From the NCBI GenBank assembly GCA_033085395.1, contig JANQBS010000305.1:1-41945 (forward strand): a stretch of DNA of 41,945 nt. Direction: 5' to 3'. A program made the position numbers and the translations under genes. The DNA is from Xanthoparmelia taractica. Lineage: Eukaryota; Ascomycota; Lecanoromycetes; Lecanorales; Parmeliaceae. The notes below the pieces were generated by a model, which did not search any database, was not told the origin of the DNA, and saw only the letters and a list, made by a program, of their open reading frames with translations. How positions within the stretch are numbered: position 1 is the first letter of the stretch; every line of letters begins with the position of its first letter. Positions 1 to 10,503 of the stretch are shown piece after piece.

Positions 1-339
1 GGACTAGAATATCGCTTCGTGCCAAGACCTTCTCGGGAGTACCCGCACTCTAGTCCTGTCACGGTATTTGAATTTTACTAATTTCTATTTGAGTTCTTAT
101 CCGATATTAGTCAGCTATAGCGCGTTTGATAGCCCTCTGCGAGCTCTACAAAATGCACTCTTCAGAATTTTCATTGCATGCAGTCTGATCGAGTTATGCT
201 CGATCTCCTGAGTCGGTTTACACTGTAAACGCCAAGCCGCGCTAGCCCGACGGCCCGCGGCGGGAAGACTACGCGATTCAATCAAACGATCGCCTCACCC
301 GTTTTACAGCGTGAACCGGTCGAGTTCTATGGTTAGGCT
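1..339. other. Left-edge sequence of mixed composition, no gene seen
   Basis: No open frame of note. It holds several short palindromes: a 15-nt GTTTACACTGTAAAC at about 216-230, a GATCGAG/CTCGATC pair near 188-206, and a diverged inverted partner of the first (about 299-320). They could be the edge of a decayed repeat that continues outside the window, but I cannot assign a family. Confidence 0.4.
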
Positions 340-2510
340 AAGCGACTATATAATAATTAAAAAAGCTATTCGCCTTTAATCTTTTAAGTCTTAATAATAA
401 TTTCTTCTATAGAATATTAATAGAATAGCTATAAATAAAATATACTAAACTTAGAGAAAGATCTTAATATATTACTTAAAGCTAGATAGATTAATTAAAA
501 AATTCGAAATTATTAGATAGGGGAGATTTCTAATGTTAATTATATTAGTAATAATAATAAAGTACTCTTTAAATTAACTTAAGTAAGAAATTAATTCTTT
601 TTTATTAAAATTCTATTTATTAATTATTCTTTAATTAAGAGAAGAGAAGCGAACGCAAAATAATAGAGAATTAATCTCTATAGATTAAAGATCTACGAAA
701 AGAGTAAGAAAGATAATTTAAAATCGTTTTATAAGTAATTAGAAAAGAGATCGACTTAACAATCTTACGTAGATTGCAATTCAAGAAAATAATATATTGT
801 AGTTATTATTCTAGTTATTATTTATTAAAATAGCTATATTTACTTAACGAGATTAAATTAGAAGAGAGTTTATCTTAATATTACTTATTAAGTATCGAAG
901 TTTAATAATTGCTTAAGCTAATTTCGCCCTAATTTATATATTAATCTAGAATTTTCTTATCTTATTCGTTACTTAATATAGAAAATAATCTATATTATGA
1001 AATATTCTTACATATATTAGAAAATTCTTAGATTATTTCATAATACCAGTAATTTTTCATCTTATATCTTTATAAGTAATTTAATATAACTTCTTTATAA
1101 TACTCTCTTATAATATAATATAATACGATATGATATAAGATATCCCATTAAATATACTAGATCTTTCCGATTCGTAATTGCGAGATTATAGCAAAGTTTA
1201 TAGTCTAAGACCTTAATGAGGCCTTGGCGATTATATATCGTCTTCGTATATTTTAGAATTTTCGTGTTTCTTAGAAATTAGTTCTACTAGAACTTAATAT
1301 CTAATAAAGAAATTATTATCGTATCGACGATACGTCTCTTATATTAATTAGACCGCTTGCTAAGCGTGTGAGAGCGCTTTCCAATTGTATCATAGGGCTA
1401 AAAATATAACTTATGGGTTCGGGTGTCGCGCTTTATACGAAGGCGCACCCTATTTACCTATATAAAGCCTATACGGCGTACTCGGGACCCTATACTTGTA
1501 CTCATATAACTTCGTACAGCCTAACAAAGCGTTAGCGAGTTAACTCCTTATATATACGGGTCGGAGAGGTGTGGTATATTTAATGATATGGAATTAGTTT
1601 TTCGAATATCATACCGAAAGGTATAGGATATTCCATACTCCCATTGGGTTTTTAATAAATATATTACGTAATATTTTTTTTATATTCTAAAAATACGTAA
1701 AAAGCTTAAGCGAACGCTTATATAATTATAAAATTCTATAAATAGATTAAAAAGATATAATTTTTTAAAAAAAGTTGAAAAAAAGTTGAAAACGACTATA
1801 TTTAATAGATACCACACCTTTCCGACCCGTACTTATATATTTCTAGTTATTATTCTAATTATTTATTATAACGATACGAAATATTCTACGATTATTCTAT
1901 TCTATAAAATATTCTATTAAAATATTATATTAATAGTTATATCTTATATCGTACTATAAAATAATAAAAAAGTTAATATTCTATTCTATTTTATATCTTC
2001 TTAACTATATATTCTTAAAAAAAATTTAGATTATTAGAATTATTAGAGTTATATAGTAATATAAGATTAGAAAATATATATATTCGTATATAGATTTAAT
2101 AGTAAAACTAATTTAAAAAAAATTAAAAAGACGAGAGAAGTTATTTACTTAAGCTTCTTTATTAAGATAGAGTCTATACTACGTATATTAAGCGAACTAT
2201 CTTCGCTTAACTAAATATTAATTCTTATCTATCTTAGAACTCAAGTCTAATATTTAATATTTAAAAAGATATTTTAATTAACTTCTTTATAGAATTAAAT
2301 AAAGTTATAAAATAAATTAAAATTTTTATTTCTTATACTCTTAAGTCTTAATTAATTAGATAGATTAGCTAGTCTTAGCTAGTTATTAATTAGTATTTCT
2401 ATATAGTTATTACCTTTCCGCTACTTGTAAATTAGTTATTGCAATACTTTCTTTTCTAAGACTAAGGGTCTTCTCTACTTCAAATAATCTACGTAATAGA
2501 CTTCCTAAGT
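340..2510. repeat. A+T-rich island, RIP-like decayed repeats
   Basis: The stretch is dominated by A and T, with dense TTA/TAA triplets and stops in all frames. No coding exon can be supported. Such blocks in filamentous ascomycetes usually are old transposons mutated by RIP. A less degraded patch at about 1330-1560 keeps more G+C. A complete MITE lies inside at 1557-1829. The block ends abruptly near 2510, where normal composition returns upstream of the deaminase gene. Confidence 0.75.
1557..1829. mobile_element. Complete 273-bp MITE with about 21-bp TIRs and TA target duplication
   Basis: The left end reads CGGGTCGGAGAGGTGTGG and the right end is its reverse complement with one mismatch, the inverted repeat continuing for about 21 bp. 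TA dinucleotides at 1555-1556 and 1830-1831 flank it, as in Tc1/mariner target duplications. The interior is A+T-rich and has no coding capacity. A second copy in inverted orientation starts at 41827 and is cut by the window end. In the stretch they share, the two copies differ by three CpA-to-TpA type changes close to the TIR, with this copy carrying the mutated state. Confidence 0.85.
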
Positions 2511-3019
2511 TAATGTAGACTTGCTGCCGCAAACTTCTCAGGCGGTTGTTCTACGTTGAGTAGAGTCTCACGATGCCAGACCTTGTATTGGCAACCACGT
2601 GGCTCGCTCTCACTGGTGAGCCGGAGTTGAGCCTGCAGATTGATCTGCAGCGGGGTAGAAGACCGCTCCACATGTCTATGGGATAACTAGTGAACTACTG
2701 GCAAAAACAACAAAGGTAGGAACCGCTTAACCAACCACTGAACTCCACGACTTACCCCGCTGCTAAGCTTTAAAACCAAAAAGCAGTGGATTAGACACAT
2801 CAAGCTAAGCCAGGAACGCGAAGGTGCTTATGGGTTTAAGCGGGTAGGAAGACATACTACATTTCACTATTCGCTCACCTTACCTAAACTCGAAAGAATA
2901 TATTTTGCTGTATACAAAGATAAACTACCACAATACACTAGACTCCGTCAAGACATTACTGACTAGACGGTTAAAGTCTTACAGAGCGGCTTGAAAAACC
3001 ACCGCGCTCAGAAAGCATC
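2511..3019. other. Intergenic and probable 5' flank of the deaminase gene
   Basis: Normal base composition with no supported exon. There are small palindromes, such as CTGCAG on both sides of ATTGAT near 2634, and an A/C-rich stretch at about 2700-2800. It probably contains the promoter of the gene starting at 3020, but no clear TATA or factor site stands out. Confidence 0.4.
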
Positions 3020-5266
3020 ATGACATGTTACGAAGTCTGGAAAGGCATTGACAGACTCTCATTCTTTGAGAACGCTATACTTCTCGAGCTGAAGCACCGT
3101 TCCCAAGGTGAGCCGATCAAAATGCGTTCTCCCTGCATCGAGAGCAAGGAACTCCTCGGTCAAGAGAGCCGAGACTTTCTTGACGACTTTGCCCTTGTCG
3201 CATCCGGATCCGGTGGGCCAGATAACGTCTCCGCCACCTGTATGGAGATCAGCGAGAGGAACGACCAAATTCTGGTGCTGCGCATTGCTAGGAATGGTGG
3301 GATTAATGATGAGATGCTCTCCTGTCTCAAGGGTATCATTCGGGGCGTGAATGAAAATATCGTTTCAGGTTCGTTGGACCTATCGCTCTAATCCACCGCC
3401 ATATCTCCAAGCTAAGAACACGTGTACGCAGGAAGGAGTGAGGACCGAACGAGGGAAGAAGCGCTTTTAAAAATTATTCAAAGGTGCAAAAGCCGCCTCA
3501 TAAAACACACCAAGGTCTTGGAAAGGATGCTTCGGTTTGTTGACAGCCACGCCAACCAATTTGACACGCCGCAAACCGTCTTCTCAGATGATAAAGCAGA
3601 ATCGTTGCAAGACATTGAGTTGCTTGGAGAATACTGCGAGGCGACGCATACATCCTATATGCGGCTATGCAACCATCGTCTGAAGCAGCTCAAAGAACTT
3701 GTTTCTAGAATATCACTTTCGATCACATTGTCAGACTTGCAGGATCTGGTGTCCTTAACGAAGCTCGCCTACCAAGTCCGCCGATCTTGCTCTTTCAAGC
3801 ATCTCGTCGCATATTACATTAGCAAATCGAGGAAGCCTGATATCGCCGTCCGAGATCTGCGAGACATAGTGGAACGCGTCGGGCAGATATCCAAGTTCAA
3901 CCGGGCTGCCGTCACCCTGACGGCGTTCTTGGCGAAACTTCATAAGCTCGGCAGAGGTATTGAGATTAAAGCCACGTCTACCCGGAAGATTAAGATACCC
4001 GAACTAGCCCTCCGTACAGCAAATCAGGTACGCTGTCGAGGTGGTCGACTCTTCGCCTTCAGCAGCGAGGAACAGATACAGTACATGATGAACCGCTGGC
4101 CGGCCTATCGAGAGCACGTGGAGCTTCAGCTCATAGTTTTCTATGAGGAGAACCATAGAATCGCCCTTTTCAGTCCGTATATTGGATGTAATAAGCGATG
4201 TTGCTACCTATGCTATAGCTTCATAGCTGAGCATGGCCGGTTCCAGGTGGCCGGCTGTCACCAGTCGCTCTACTCCCTTTGGACAGTTCGGGAAACGATA
4301 TCCTTTGCAGACGAGGAAAGGGCGCGTGTTTTCAAGAGAGCCCTAGAGAAAGTTTGTTTCGACCTAGAGCAGAAGGTTCAGACTCAGAAAGGGCCCGACT
4401 GGCGGCGTCCGCGCTTCAGTACCCATAACGAATCTGTGGCTAATCTATCACGCGTGTCATTGGCATTAAATGATCGAAGCATTGGGGAGTCCTACTCTGA
4501 AAAATGTACAAGTGATGCGATAGCTGTGCCGGTCGAAGGCGGCTCTAGGGCCATAATAAATAAGGAATCCTCTGTTGTATCACCTATGGTAGATCTGGCA
4601 CCTGTACCAGAGGAATCTCTGGAAGGAGTCACGGAGGCTGGCGTGAATCGCGAGCCATTGAGGAGCGATGCCGATTTGCCGGAGGAAGGTGTCGATATTG
4701 CTCATGAGACTTCTTACTCAAAGGTAGAAGAAGATGTCGTCGTGCCCAAACCGGGCTCGCATACCGAGCCCATGGCTCCTACAGCTAGCACGCAAGCCGA
4801 TCTAGTTGCTACGCTTGATTTACCGAGTATCTCGGTAGCCCGGCCAGTCTTCGATGCTTCGGCAGTGGATTTCCCAGATGATATTCCCAGAGGAAGTCAG
4901 GAACCACGAGTCTTGGATCGACCACGAAAAAAACATAGGCGGCATCACCATGGCGGCCATCAGGGTCTTCATTCACGACGGTTGCAACACGATCCACATG
5001 CGTCCTTGCGCTCGAACAAGGGCGTGGGCTTTACCATAGACAGGGCGGTAACAAAGGAACGCGGAAAAAGACCTGCCAGGACTTCGGAACAATGTAAGTC
5101 GCAGTCGAGCCGGCCACGAGTAAAACATGTCCGAGGACGGGAACGACGAATCTCGCTTAAGCAGAAATTAATTGGAATCATCAAGCTTGTATTTGCCGCA
5201 TTTGGGGGACAGAGACAGAAACCAAGACACAAGCGGAGGTCAATCTCACGTAGCAAGAGGATATAG
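3020..5266 (+). CDS. OTT_1508-like deaminase-fold protein, 727 aa, two exons
   Basis: The model is join(3020..3368, 3432..5266). The 63-nt intron has donor GTTCGT, acceptor GCAG and phase 1, and joins two otherwise separate frames cleanly. The start ATG at 3020 has A at -3. The N-terminal part (about 1-120) has the DDF..V and VSATCMEI..LRIARNGG pattern I associate with fungal OTT_1508-type proteins. The zinc-deaminase signature follows: HVE at about residues 345-347 (usually HAE) and a CCYLC motif at about 373-377, preceded by PYIGCNK. That is the layout of the OTT_1508-like branch of the deaminase fold, which is related to bacterial polymorphic-toxin deaminases. All predicted zinc ligands are present. 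The last 200 residues are acidic/Pro-rich, then strongly basic with a His-rich patch (KKHRRHHHGG) and Arg/Ser repeats at the end, suggesting nuclear or nucleic-acid contact. The substrate is unknown; the family is expanded in filamentous fungi. The gene abuts a RIP island but is itself not visibly mutated. Confidence 0.8.
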
Positions 5267-5276
5267 GGTTAGGGTT
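5264..5276 (+). repeat. Short interstitial telomere-like repeat
   Basis: TAGGGTTAGGGTT lies across the stop codon of the deaminase gene, about two units of the TTAGGG telomere repeat. It may be chance, but a similar tract occurs at 29765-29778. Confidence 0.4.
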
Positions 5277-6510
5277 CTTGGTGCTAAATAGGAGTCCTTA
5301 TTCTAGACCTTGAACTACTGCTATCGCTCGAAATGAAACGCAAAAGCAGGCTTTACTACGTCTGAGATTAAAAGGGGGCGAACACATGATGATGGGAGCG
5401 GTGGTCAGAGTGATCTAAATGCTTTGGCTGACTCTTCTAGAGAAAATTCATTATAGTATCACGGGTGCCGAAGGTGGGTCTTTGAATCGGCGTTTGAGAA
5501 GACCCGGAATTGGCAGTGGGTGAGGACCAAATCGATATAGAAAGATCGCATATTGCCGCCAGCGAGGTGGACGAAAGCCAAAAATTGAGAAGTGACGATT
5601 ATATTCTAGTCGGTTATAGGATGGAATTATTGGATACATCATAGCCAACACATTCTTACTTTACACGTACAATGATGCCTATTTCGCAGACTTAAGAACT
5701 CCTTTGGAAATTTCCCGCCAGAACAAGCAGATAAGTACTTAGTTATTGTAACACCAGACTTCTATGGTATAGACGTGCAGATTTGGTAGTGTAAATACGC
5801 AAAGTTGAGTTAAGACCGTGTAGACCTTAGCGGAGCCGAGCTCCAAATGACACATCAGCTTGAAGGCTGCAGCGCAGAACTGGTTGACCGCATCTCCCAG
5901 TCAGCGTGAAGGCAGTGGATTCGCAAAAGAGGACAAAGTATAGATCTGTGAGCGGGCGCACCAGGCCAGGACAAGATCATAATTGAAATGCAGAGAAAAT
6001 CTAATCAAAGCTACGGATAATCGGATTTGATTAAACCACTGATTGACCTAAGAGTCAATGAAACTTCCTAAAATAGTATCTAAAGATGCTATATAGTCCG
6101 CGTGGGCAAGAATTGTTCCTCCTTATCTTAATAATCCAGCGCCGGCTATTCTAATGACGAGCAGTCCGGTTAGCGATTATCGTGTCTGCATTATCTTGCG
6201 AGAGACAAAGGAAGAAGGTCGTTGAGATGGTCTATGGATACTGAAAGATGACCGCTAGCGATTTAGGGATAGCAGAGTCACTAGCCCCACACGTCTTTAG
6301 CTTTCTGAGTTTCTCAGTCTCTTGCAGCACTTGACCCTTGGTCATTGATGTCTAGACGAAGTGTAAAATTGTAAGTTATTGGCTTGGTTGATTGATTCAG
6401 GAAGGAATTACTTATGTATCATTGGACATTCCGCGGCATGAAGTTGAATAATTAATATTTCGCTGAACCAAGTTGCATGCAAAGGTCAGGTCTTATGGTA
6501 TCAAACAAAA
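5267..6510. other. Intergenic, no gene seen
   Basis: About 1.2 kb of mixed-composition DNA with only short open frames that lack start context, splice partners or recognisable motifs. It contains the 3' regions of the convergent deaminase (+) and cold-shock (-) genes. Confidence 0.5.
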
Positions 6511-8979
6511 TCACCATCCACCATTTCCCCAATCGCCACCAGTAGCACCAGCGGCTACCTCGGTGGTTTCACTGACATGCATCTCATCCAATGCTCTCTC
6601 CAACGGCGCTTCATTGTCCGGGTCCGCCTCCTTTTCCTCGGGGGAATCAATGAGGGTCACAGCAGCAGCTTGGAAGCCTTTCCTCGCAGGAATGATGATG
6701 AATGATACCACAGTGCCGGGTTCTGTAAAGAGTTAGCTTCTCCTTCGACATAGGGCGGAATATCTGAAGGAAAAGGAATGATTGTGATGGTGAAGTCGTG
6801 AGAGGTGAAGAGGATGCGACTAACCTATACCTCCTACATCATCTGGAGTCTCGATTTCCCACATGTGGAAGTAACGTCTATGTTGATATCAGTAACGTCG
6901 CACGCTGATACAATTGCTCAAAATGTCACTACGTACTTCTTCGGCTTCGTAAGGTTCAGTTGATCGAGCTCAACGATGAAGCCATAGCCGGAATCGGGCT
7001 TACTAGCTAGAGGATCCTTATAGATCTACGACAGTCAGCCGCAATGCTAACCTAAGAGCGGCAGTATTGGTAATCGTACCACTACTTTGCCGTAGTGAAT
7101 TCTGGCCGTCACACGCGCCACGCGTTCTGGGTCTTCTTTACGGGGATCCTTGGCAAGAGGTCCCTTGTCGCCTTCCTCCCGGACAAAGGAGACGCAGGTA
7201 TTCTTCTCGGGTACTATTTCATTGAGGGCTTTCTCAAATAATCGCACCCTTTTTCAGCTATTGTCAGTGTTTCTTCAGTGGTGGTGCGACCTTTTTCGGA
7301 GGACGTAATCATCGCCACCTTTACGCTCAACAATGAAACCGAAGCCCTTCTCAACATTGAAATTCTATGGCATTTTCAGAATGAGTCCATTGAAGGGTCC
7401 GTGAGGAAGGATCTTACCTTGATGGTTCCGAAATCGCGGCCTTCGTCTGAGAATGGAATGTCTGGAACACCATCCTCCTCGCGAATCTGGTCACGTTGGT
7501 CAATTAGGCTCAAGCTTGCTGCATGTGGTTACATACCTTCTTGGCAGTACCACCCTTCTCAGTGGCCTCGTAGACGAAGGAGACAGGTTGTCCAACATAG
7601 GGCTCGACATCCTGAGGAAACTCGCGCTTGTGGCCGAAGATTTCAGTAGCATCCACACATCTGGCGATGAACGAAATCATTTCTCCTCGCTCCAGGTCTG
7701 AGGAATGATCAGCCAAGGTCAAGTATAATGAAATTTATCATTGAAGTCACTTGCATACCTTCACCTTGCCCATCTCCCGCTCTCCCTCCTCCTCTACGGG
7801 CGCAATACCACCGCCTTCTTCTTCTTTCACTTTGGCTGCCGCTGCACCTTTGGGTCCTTCCTCAAAAACAAAAGAGACGGCTTGGCCGACATATGGCTCA
7901 TTGCTACCGACGAAGGATTTTTTGTGGAAAAAGGCGCTGCGCTAGACAGTCAAACTCGTGCCTCGGTAACAGAAGATAGTGGGAGAGGGTAAAGACATCG
8001 GCTTACTCTTCCTCTCCACTCAGACGTCCAATGAAGCCGAAACCTTTTTCGGCATTCCAGCGCTATTATACAGCTCATGTCAGAGAGAATAAAATAGACC
8101 GACAGCATGACCTGATAGCTGTGTAAAGAACAAGCACCGTGGCTATGAGGCATACCTTCACTGTACCTATCTCTCGTTCCTTCTCGTCTTCAACAGGAGG
8201 CTCCTCGATAACCATCCCACCTTCTTCCTCTTTGACCTGAACAGCGGCTACACCCTTGGGTCCTTCTTCAAAGACGAAGGAAATGGCCTGTCCTACGTAG
8301 GGTTCAACGGATCCAGCAATTGACTTCTTGTGAAAGAAGGCGCTGCGTTATGCGGTCAGCTTTTTGTCAATCAAGGCCAAGGCTGAGGTGGTCAAGATAG
8401 GAGATCAAAGGCACAGATAGACTTACTCTGTCTCTCCATTCGCAGGCCCAAGGAACCCGAAACCTTTGTCTGCATACCAGCGCTGTTACGTCCAAGTTTA
8501 TCAGTCTTCGCCTCTAATCGACATCATCACCTTACAGAATACACGAGTTTTGATCAAGTGTCGACTAGGATACGGTAATGCTATGAGGCTTACCTTGACT
8601 GTGCCCATCTGTCTTGGCCCTTCGTCCTACACAACGGCCTCCGCCATCTCTTCGACAGTGACCTCTTTGGCCTTGCCACCCTTCTCGTCGGCCTCATAGA
8701 TGAAGGAGACCTTGGATCCGGGGATCAACGCTTGTCGATCCGCGATGTTACGCGCGTGGACAAAGATACTAGAGCGATAAGTAAATCTTCGCTATCCAGC
8801 TAGGGCACCTGACGAGGTGTTGAAGGCGGAGGGTTCCTTACCTGTCGCCCATGCCATCGCGCTCAATAAATCCAAACCCTTTCTCATTCCATTTCTGATA
8901 TCTTCTTAGATTTGCGTCGAGAGTGATGGGCGTGGGAAGAGAGGCTCACCTTGACCGTGCCAGTCTCGCGGTCATCCAT
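6511..8979 (-). CDS. Tandem cold-shock-domain gene, about six CSD modules, interrupted by an in-frame TAG
   Basis: Read on the minus strand, the exons are 8979-8950, 8894-8842, 8768-8594, 8482-8427, 8342-8156, 8062-8007, 7936-7759, 7689-7537 (alternative acceptor), 7486-7418, 7364-about 7305, a module-5 exon ending at 7080, 7016-6937, 6877-6825 and 6722-6511. Modules 1, 2, 3 and 5 keep the RNP1 core KGFGF[IL]; module 6 has GYGFI and module 4 has lost it. The second half repeats patterns such as FFHKKS, EPYVGQAVSFVFE and EKGG.AK, matching the bacterial CspA / Y-box fold. Between GT/IVK and RNP1 the usual WFN is changed to RWN, KWN or NFN. Modules are joined by Glu-rich linkers. The protein ends in a Gly/Trp-rich tail. 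CSDs bind single-stranded RNA/DNA; arrays resemble animal CSDE1/UNR in layout. Problems: TAG at 8629-8627, a damaged RNP1 in module 4, and an unclear second intron in module 5. It may be two genes, one 74-aa CSD protein plus a downstream frame from ATG 8608, or a decaying gene. Confidence 0.75.
8609..8662 (-). promoter_or_regulatory. Candidate 54-nt in-frame intron that would remove the TAG
   Basis: On the minus strand, GTCACT at 8662 and ACAG ending at 8609 bound 54 nt, a multiple of three, with both borders at codon boundaries. Splicing it would delete the TAG and fuse module 1 to module 2 in frame (KE joined to MGTVK). The donor is weak, there is no obvious branch point, and the segment otherwise codes for a normal linker, so this is a hypothesis only. 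Confidence 0.25.
8627..8979 (-). CDS. Single cold-shock-domain protein, 74 aa (module 1 ending at the TAG)
   Basis: Exons 8979-8950, 8894-8842 and 8768-8627 give 225 nt with clean GT..AG introns of phase 0 and phase 2. The product begins MDDRETGTVK, then KWNEKGFGFIERDG, then SIFVHARNIADRQ and SKVSFIYEADEKGG, a complete five-strand cold-shock domain with both RNP1 (KGFGFI) and RNP2 (IFVH). The length suits a stand-alone CspA-like protein. The TAG is followed 19 nt later by an in-frame ATG (8608) and five more modules, so this could be a truncated product, one of two isoforms, or the sole functional remnant. Confidence 0.6.
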
Positions 8980-10482
8980 GCTGTGCTACGTGTGATGCAG
9001 ACTGATGGAGGTAGACTTGGACCGCAGGTGATGAGTTTTGAAAATTTCTGCTGGCGTAGATAGGTTTCGTGGTTTGGGTTGGTGGAACTTAGGATGCTGA
9101 GAGGGTGTGGGTTTTAAGACTTTGGCTTATATGTGTTGACGATGTACTCTGGGAGATTCTGACTGTTGTTTGAGCTCTTCACAAGCTGTAGCCCAGCTTG
9201 AAGAGATGCACTAAAGCGAAATAATTGGAAGTCACTGCCAATTTTTTCTGTGGTGTCAAAGTATCGTGGCGGTGGAGTACACGGCTGTTTGCTTTAGACT
9301 AAGCTCCAGCCCGCAAACCGCGAAAAAGAGGACACCTGCATATCGGATCTTGTACAATTTGGTAGGTACTAGTCCGGGCTCTAAATATGTTCAGCGCCTA
9401 CCGGACAACCCAATCACAGGGAGATCACTACCGTAGCTGATATTCATTGCATCTATTGATCATGTCAGGCCGCACAACTAGCACAGGCAACAGCGTTCTG
9501 CACAACTATCTTTCTCTTCTGCTCTTTAGCGTAGCGCAACTTGGCTATCATACCATCCAACCTTCCACATAGCTCCGTGACCCATAGGATACCGGCCTGA
9601 GTGTTTGCTATCAAGCCCCGGGACAGCTATGATCAAGCGTTGTTCTTCTCCACTTCCCATCCTCACTGTGCGAAGCCCATGGGCGCCGTCTCCGTCCCTC
9701 AGCCTGAGGAGCCACTTCACCAATCCTGTAACCTTTGATTAACCTATAGTATTACTTCTCCATGCCTCTAGCATCGTGGCATTGCCCTAACAGTTATGAG
9801 GTTGTTGTTTCAGACTTGCACAATCTCTGTTCTTGCGTACTCCAAGCTGGCATTTGGTCTTCTCTTGGTCTCGACTCTCATCCACGTGCGCTTCTGCTCT
9901 CCTCAAGCGATATAATCAAGATTTCCCGGTAGATGTTCCGAGACCTCCTCATGCAGTACCTCCGCGCTCAAAATAACCCCAGCCAAGCTAGCCATTGCCA
10001 AATCACCAGGCGATAATCGTCGTGTGTGGATGCATCTTCCACATCATGGGTTACGATGGGCTAATGGCTTAGGATCAAGAAGGATGCGGCAGGTGCGGGT
10101 TGGTGATGCTGCCTGCATGACCAGCGTGTTCGTTGGAGAGGAGTTAGGCTGGCGAGTTGAGGAATTGTCTGGCGTAAGTTCCATGATCAGTCGTGCGTTT
10201 CGTAAGAGAAAAAATGCTTCAACACAAAACACCTGGAGGACGTAACCCTAGCCCTTGTTGGTTAGAAGTAGACGGACGCTAAAGACGGGCTTGTTACTGG
10301 AACGGACTTAGCTCTGGAAAATGGCTTGGCAACCCCAACTTTCCAGCCTTCTACTCTGTATATTTGACAACTTCTTTTGCCTTTGCCTGCGAAAATTGGG
10401 CCATGCGGCTTGTGCATACTAATTCGATGTGACATGGACAATGAATGATCGCTGAGATATTGATCATCTCACTGGTTGACTA
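8980..10482. other. Intergenic between divergent cold-shock and DUF6601 genes
   Basis: About 1.5 kb without a supported gene. It should hold both promoters. Small open frames near 9526-9723 and 10024-10245 show no family resemblance and no consistent splice partners. A TAACCCTAGCCC-like tract at about 10245-10256 is telomere-like but imperfect. Confidence 0.45.
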
Positions 10483-10503
10483 ATGGGGAGATGGTTGGCA
10501 TAG
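10483..10503 (+). promoter_or_regulatory. Six-codon upstream ORF overlapping the main start
   Basis: ATGGGGAGATGGTTGGCATAG overlaps the first in-frame ATG (10491) of the next gene in another frame. If the transcript starts upstream it would lower initiation at 10491 and favour a later in-frame ATG, the first being about residue 60. Confidence 0.35.

Noticed and set aside
1..60. Possible tRNA because GGACTAG and CTAGTCC could pair
   Set aside because: The spacing gives only about 56 nt, and no D-arm, anticodon arm or GGTTCAA-type T-loop can be drawn.
7278..7992. Plus-strand open frames over the cold-shock array
   Set aside because: The minus strand encodes recognisable CSD modules here; the plus-strand frames are shadows.
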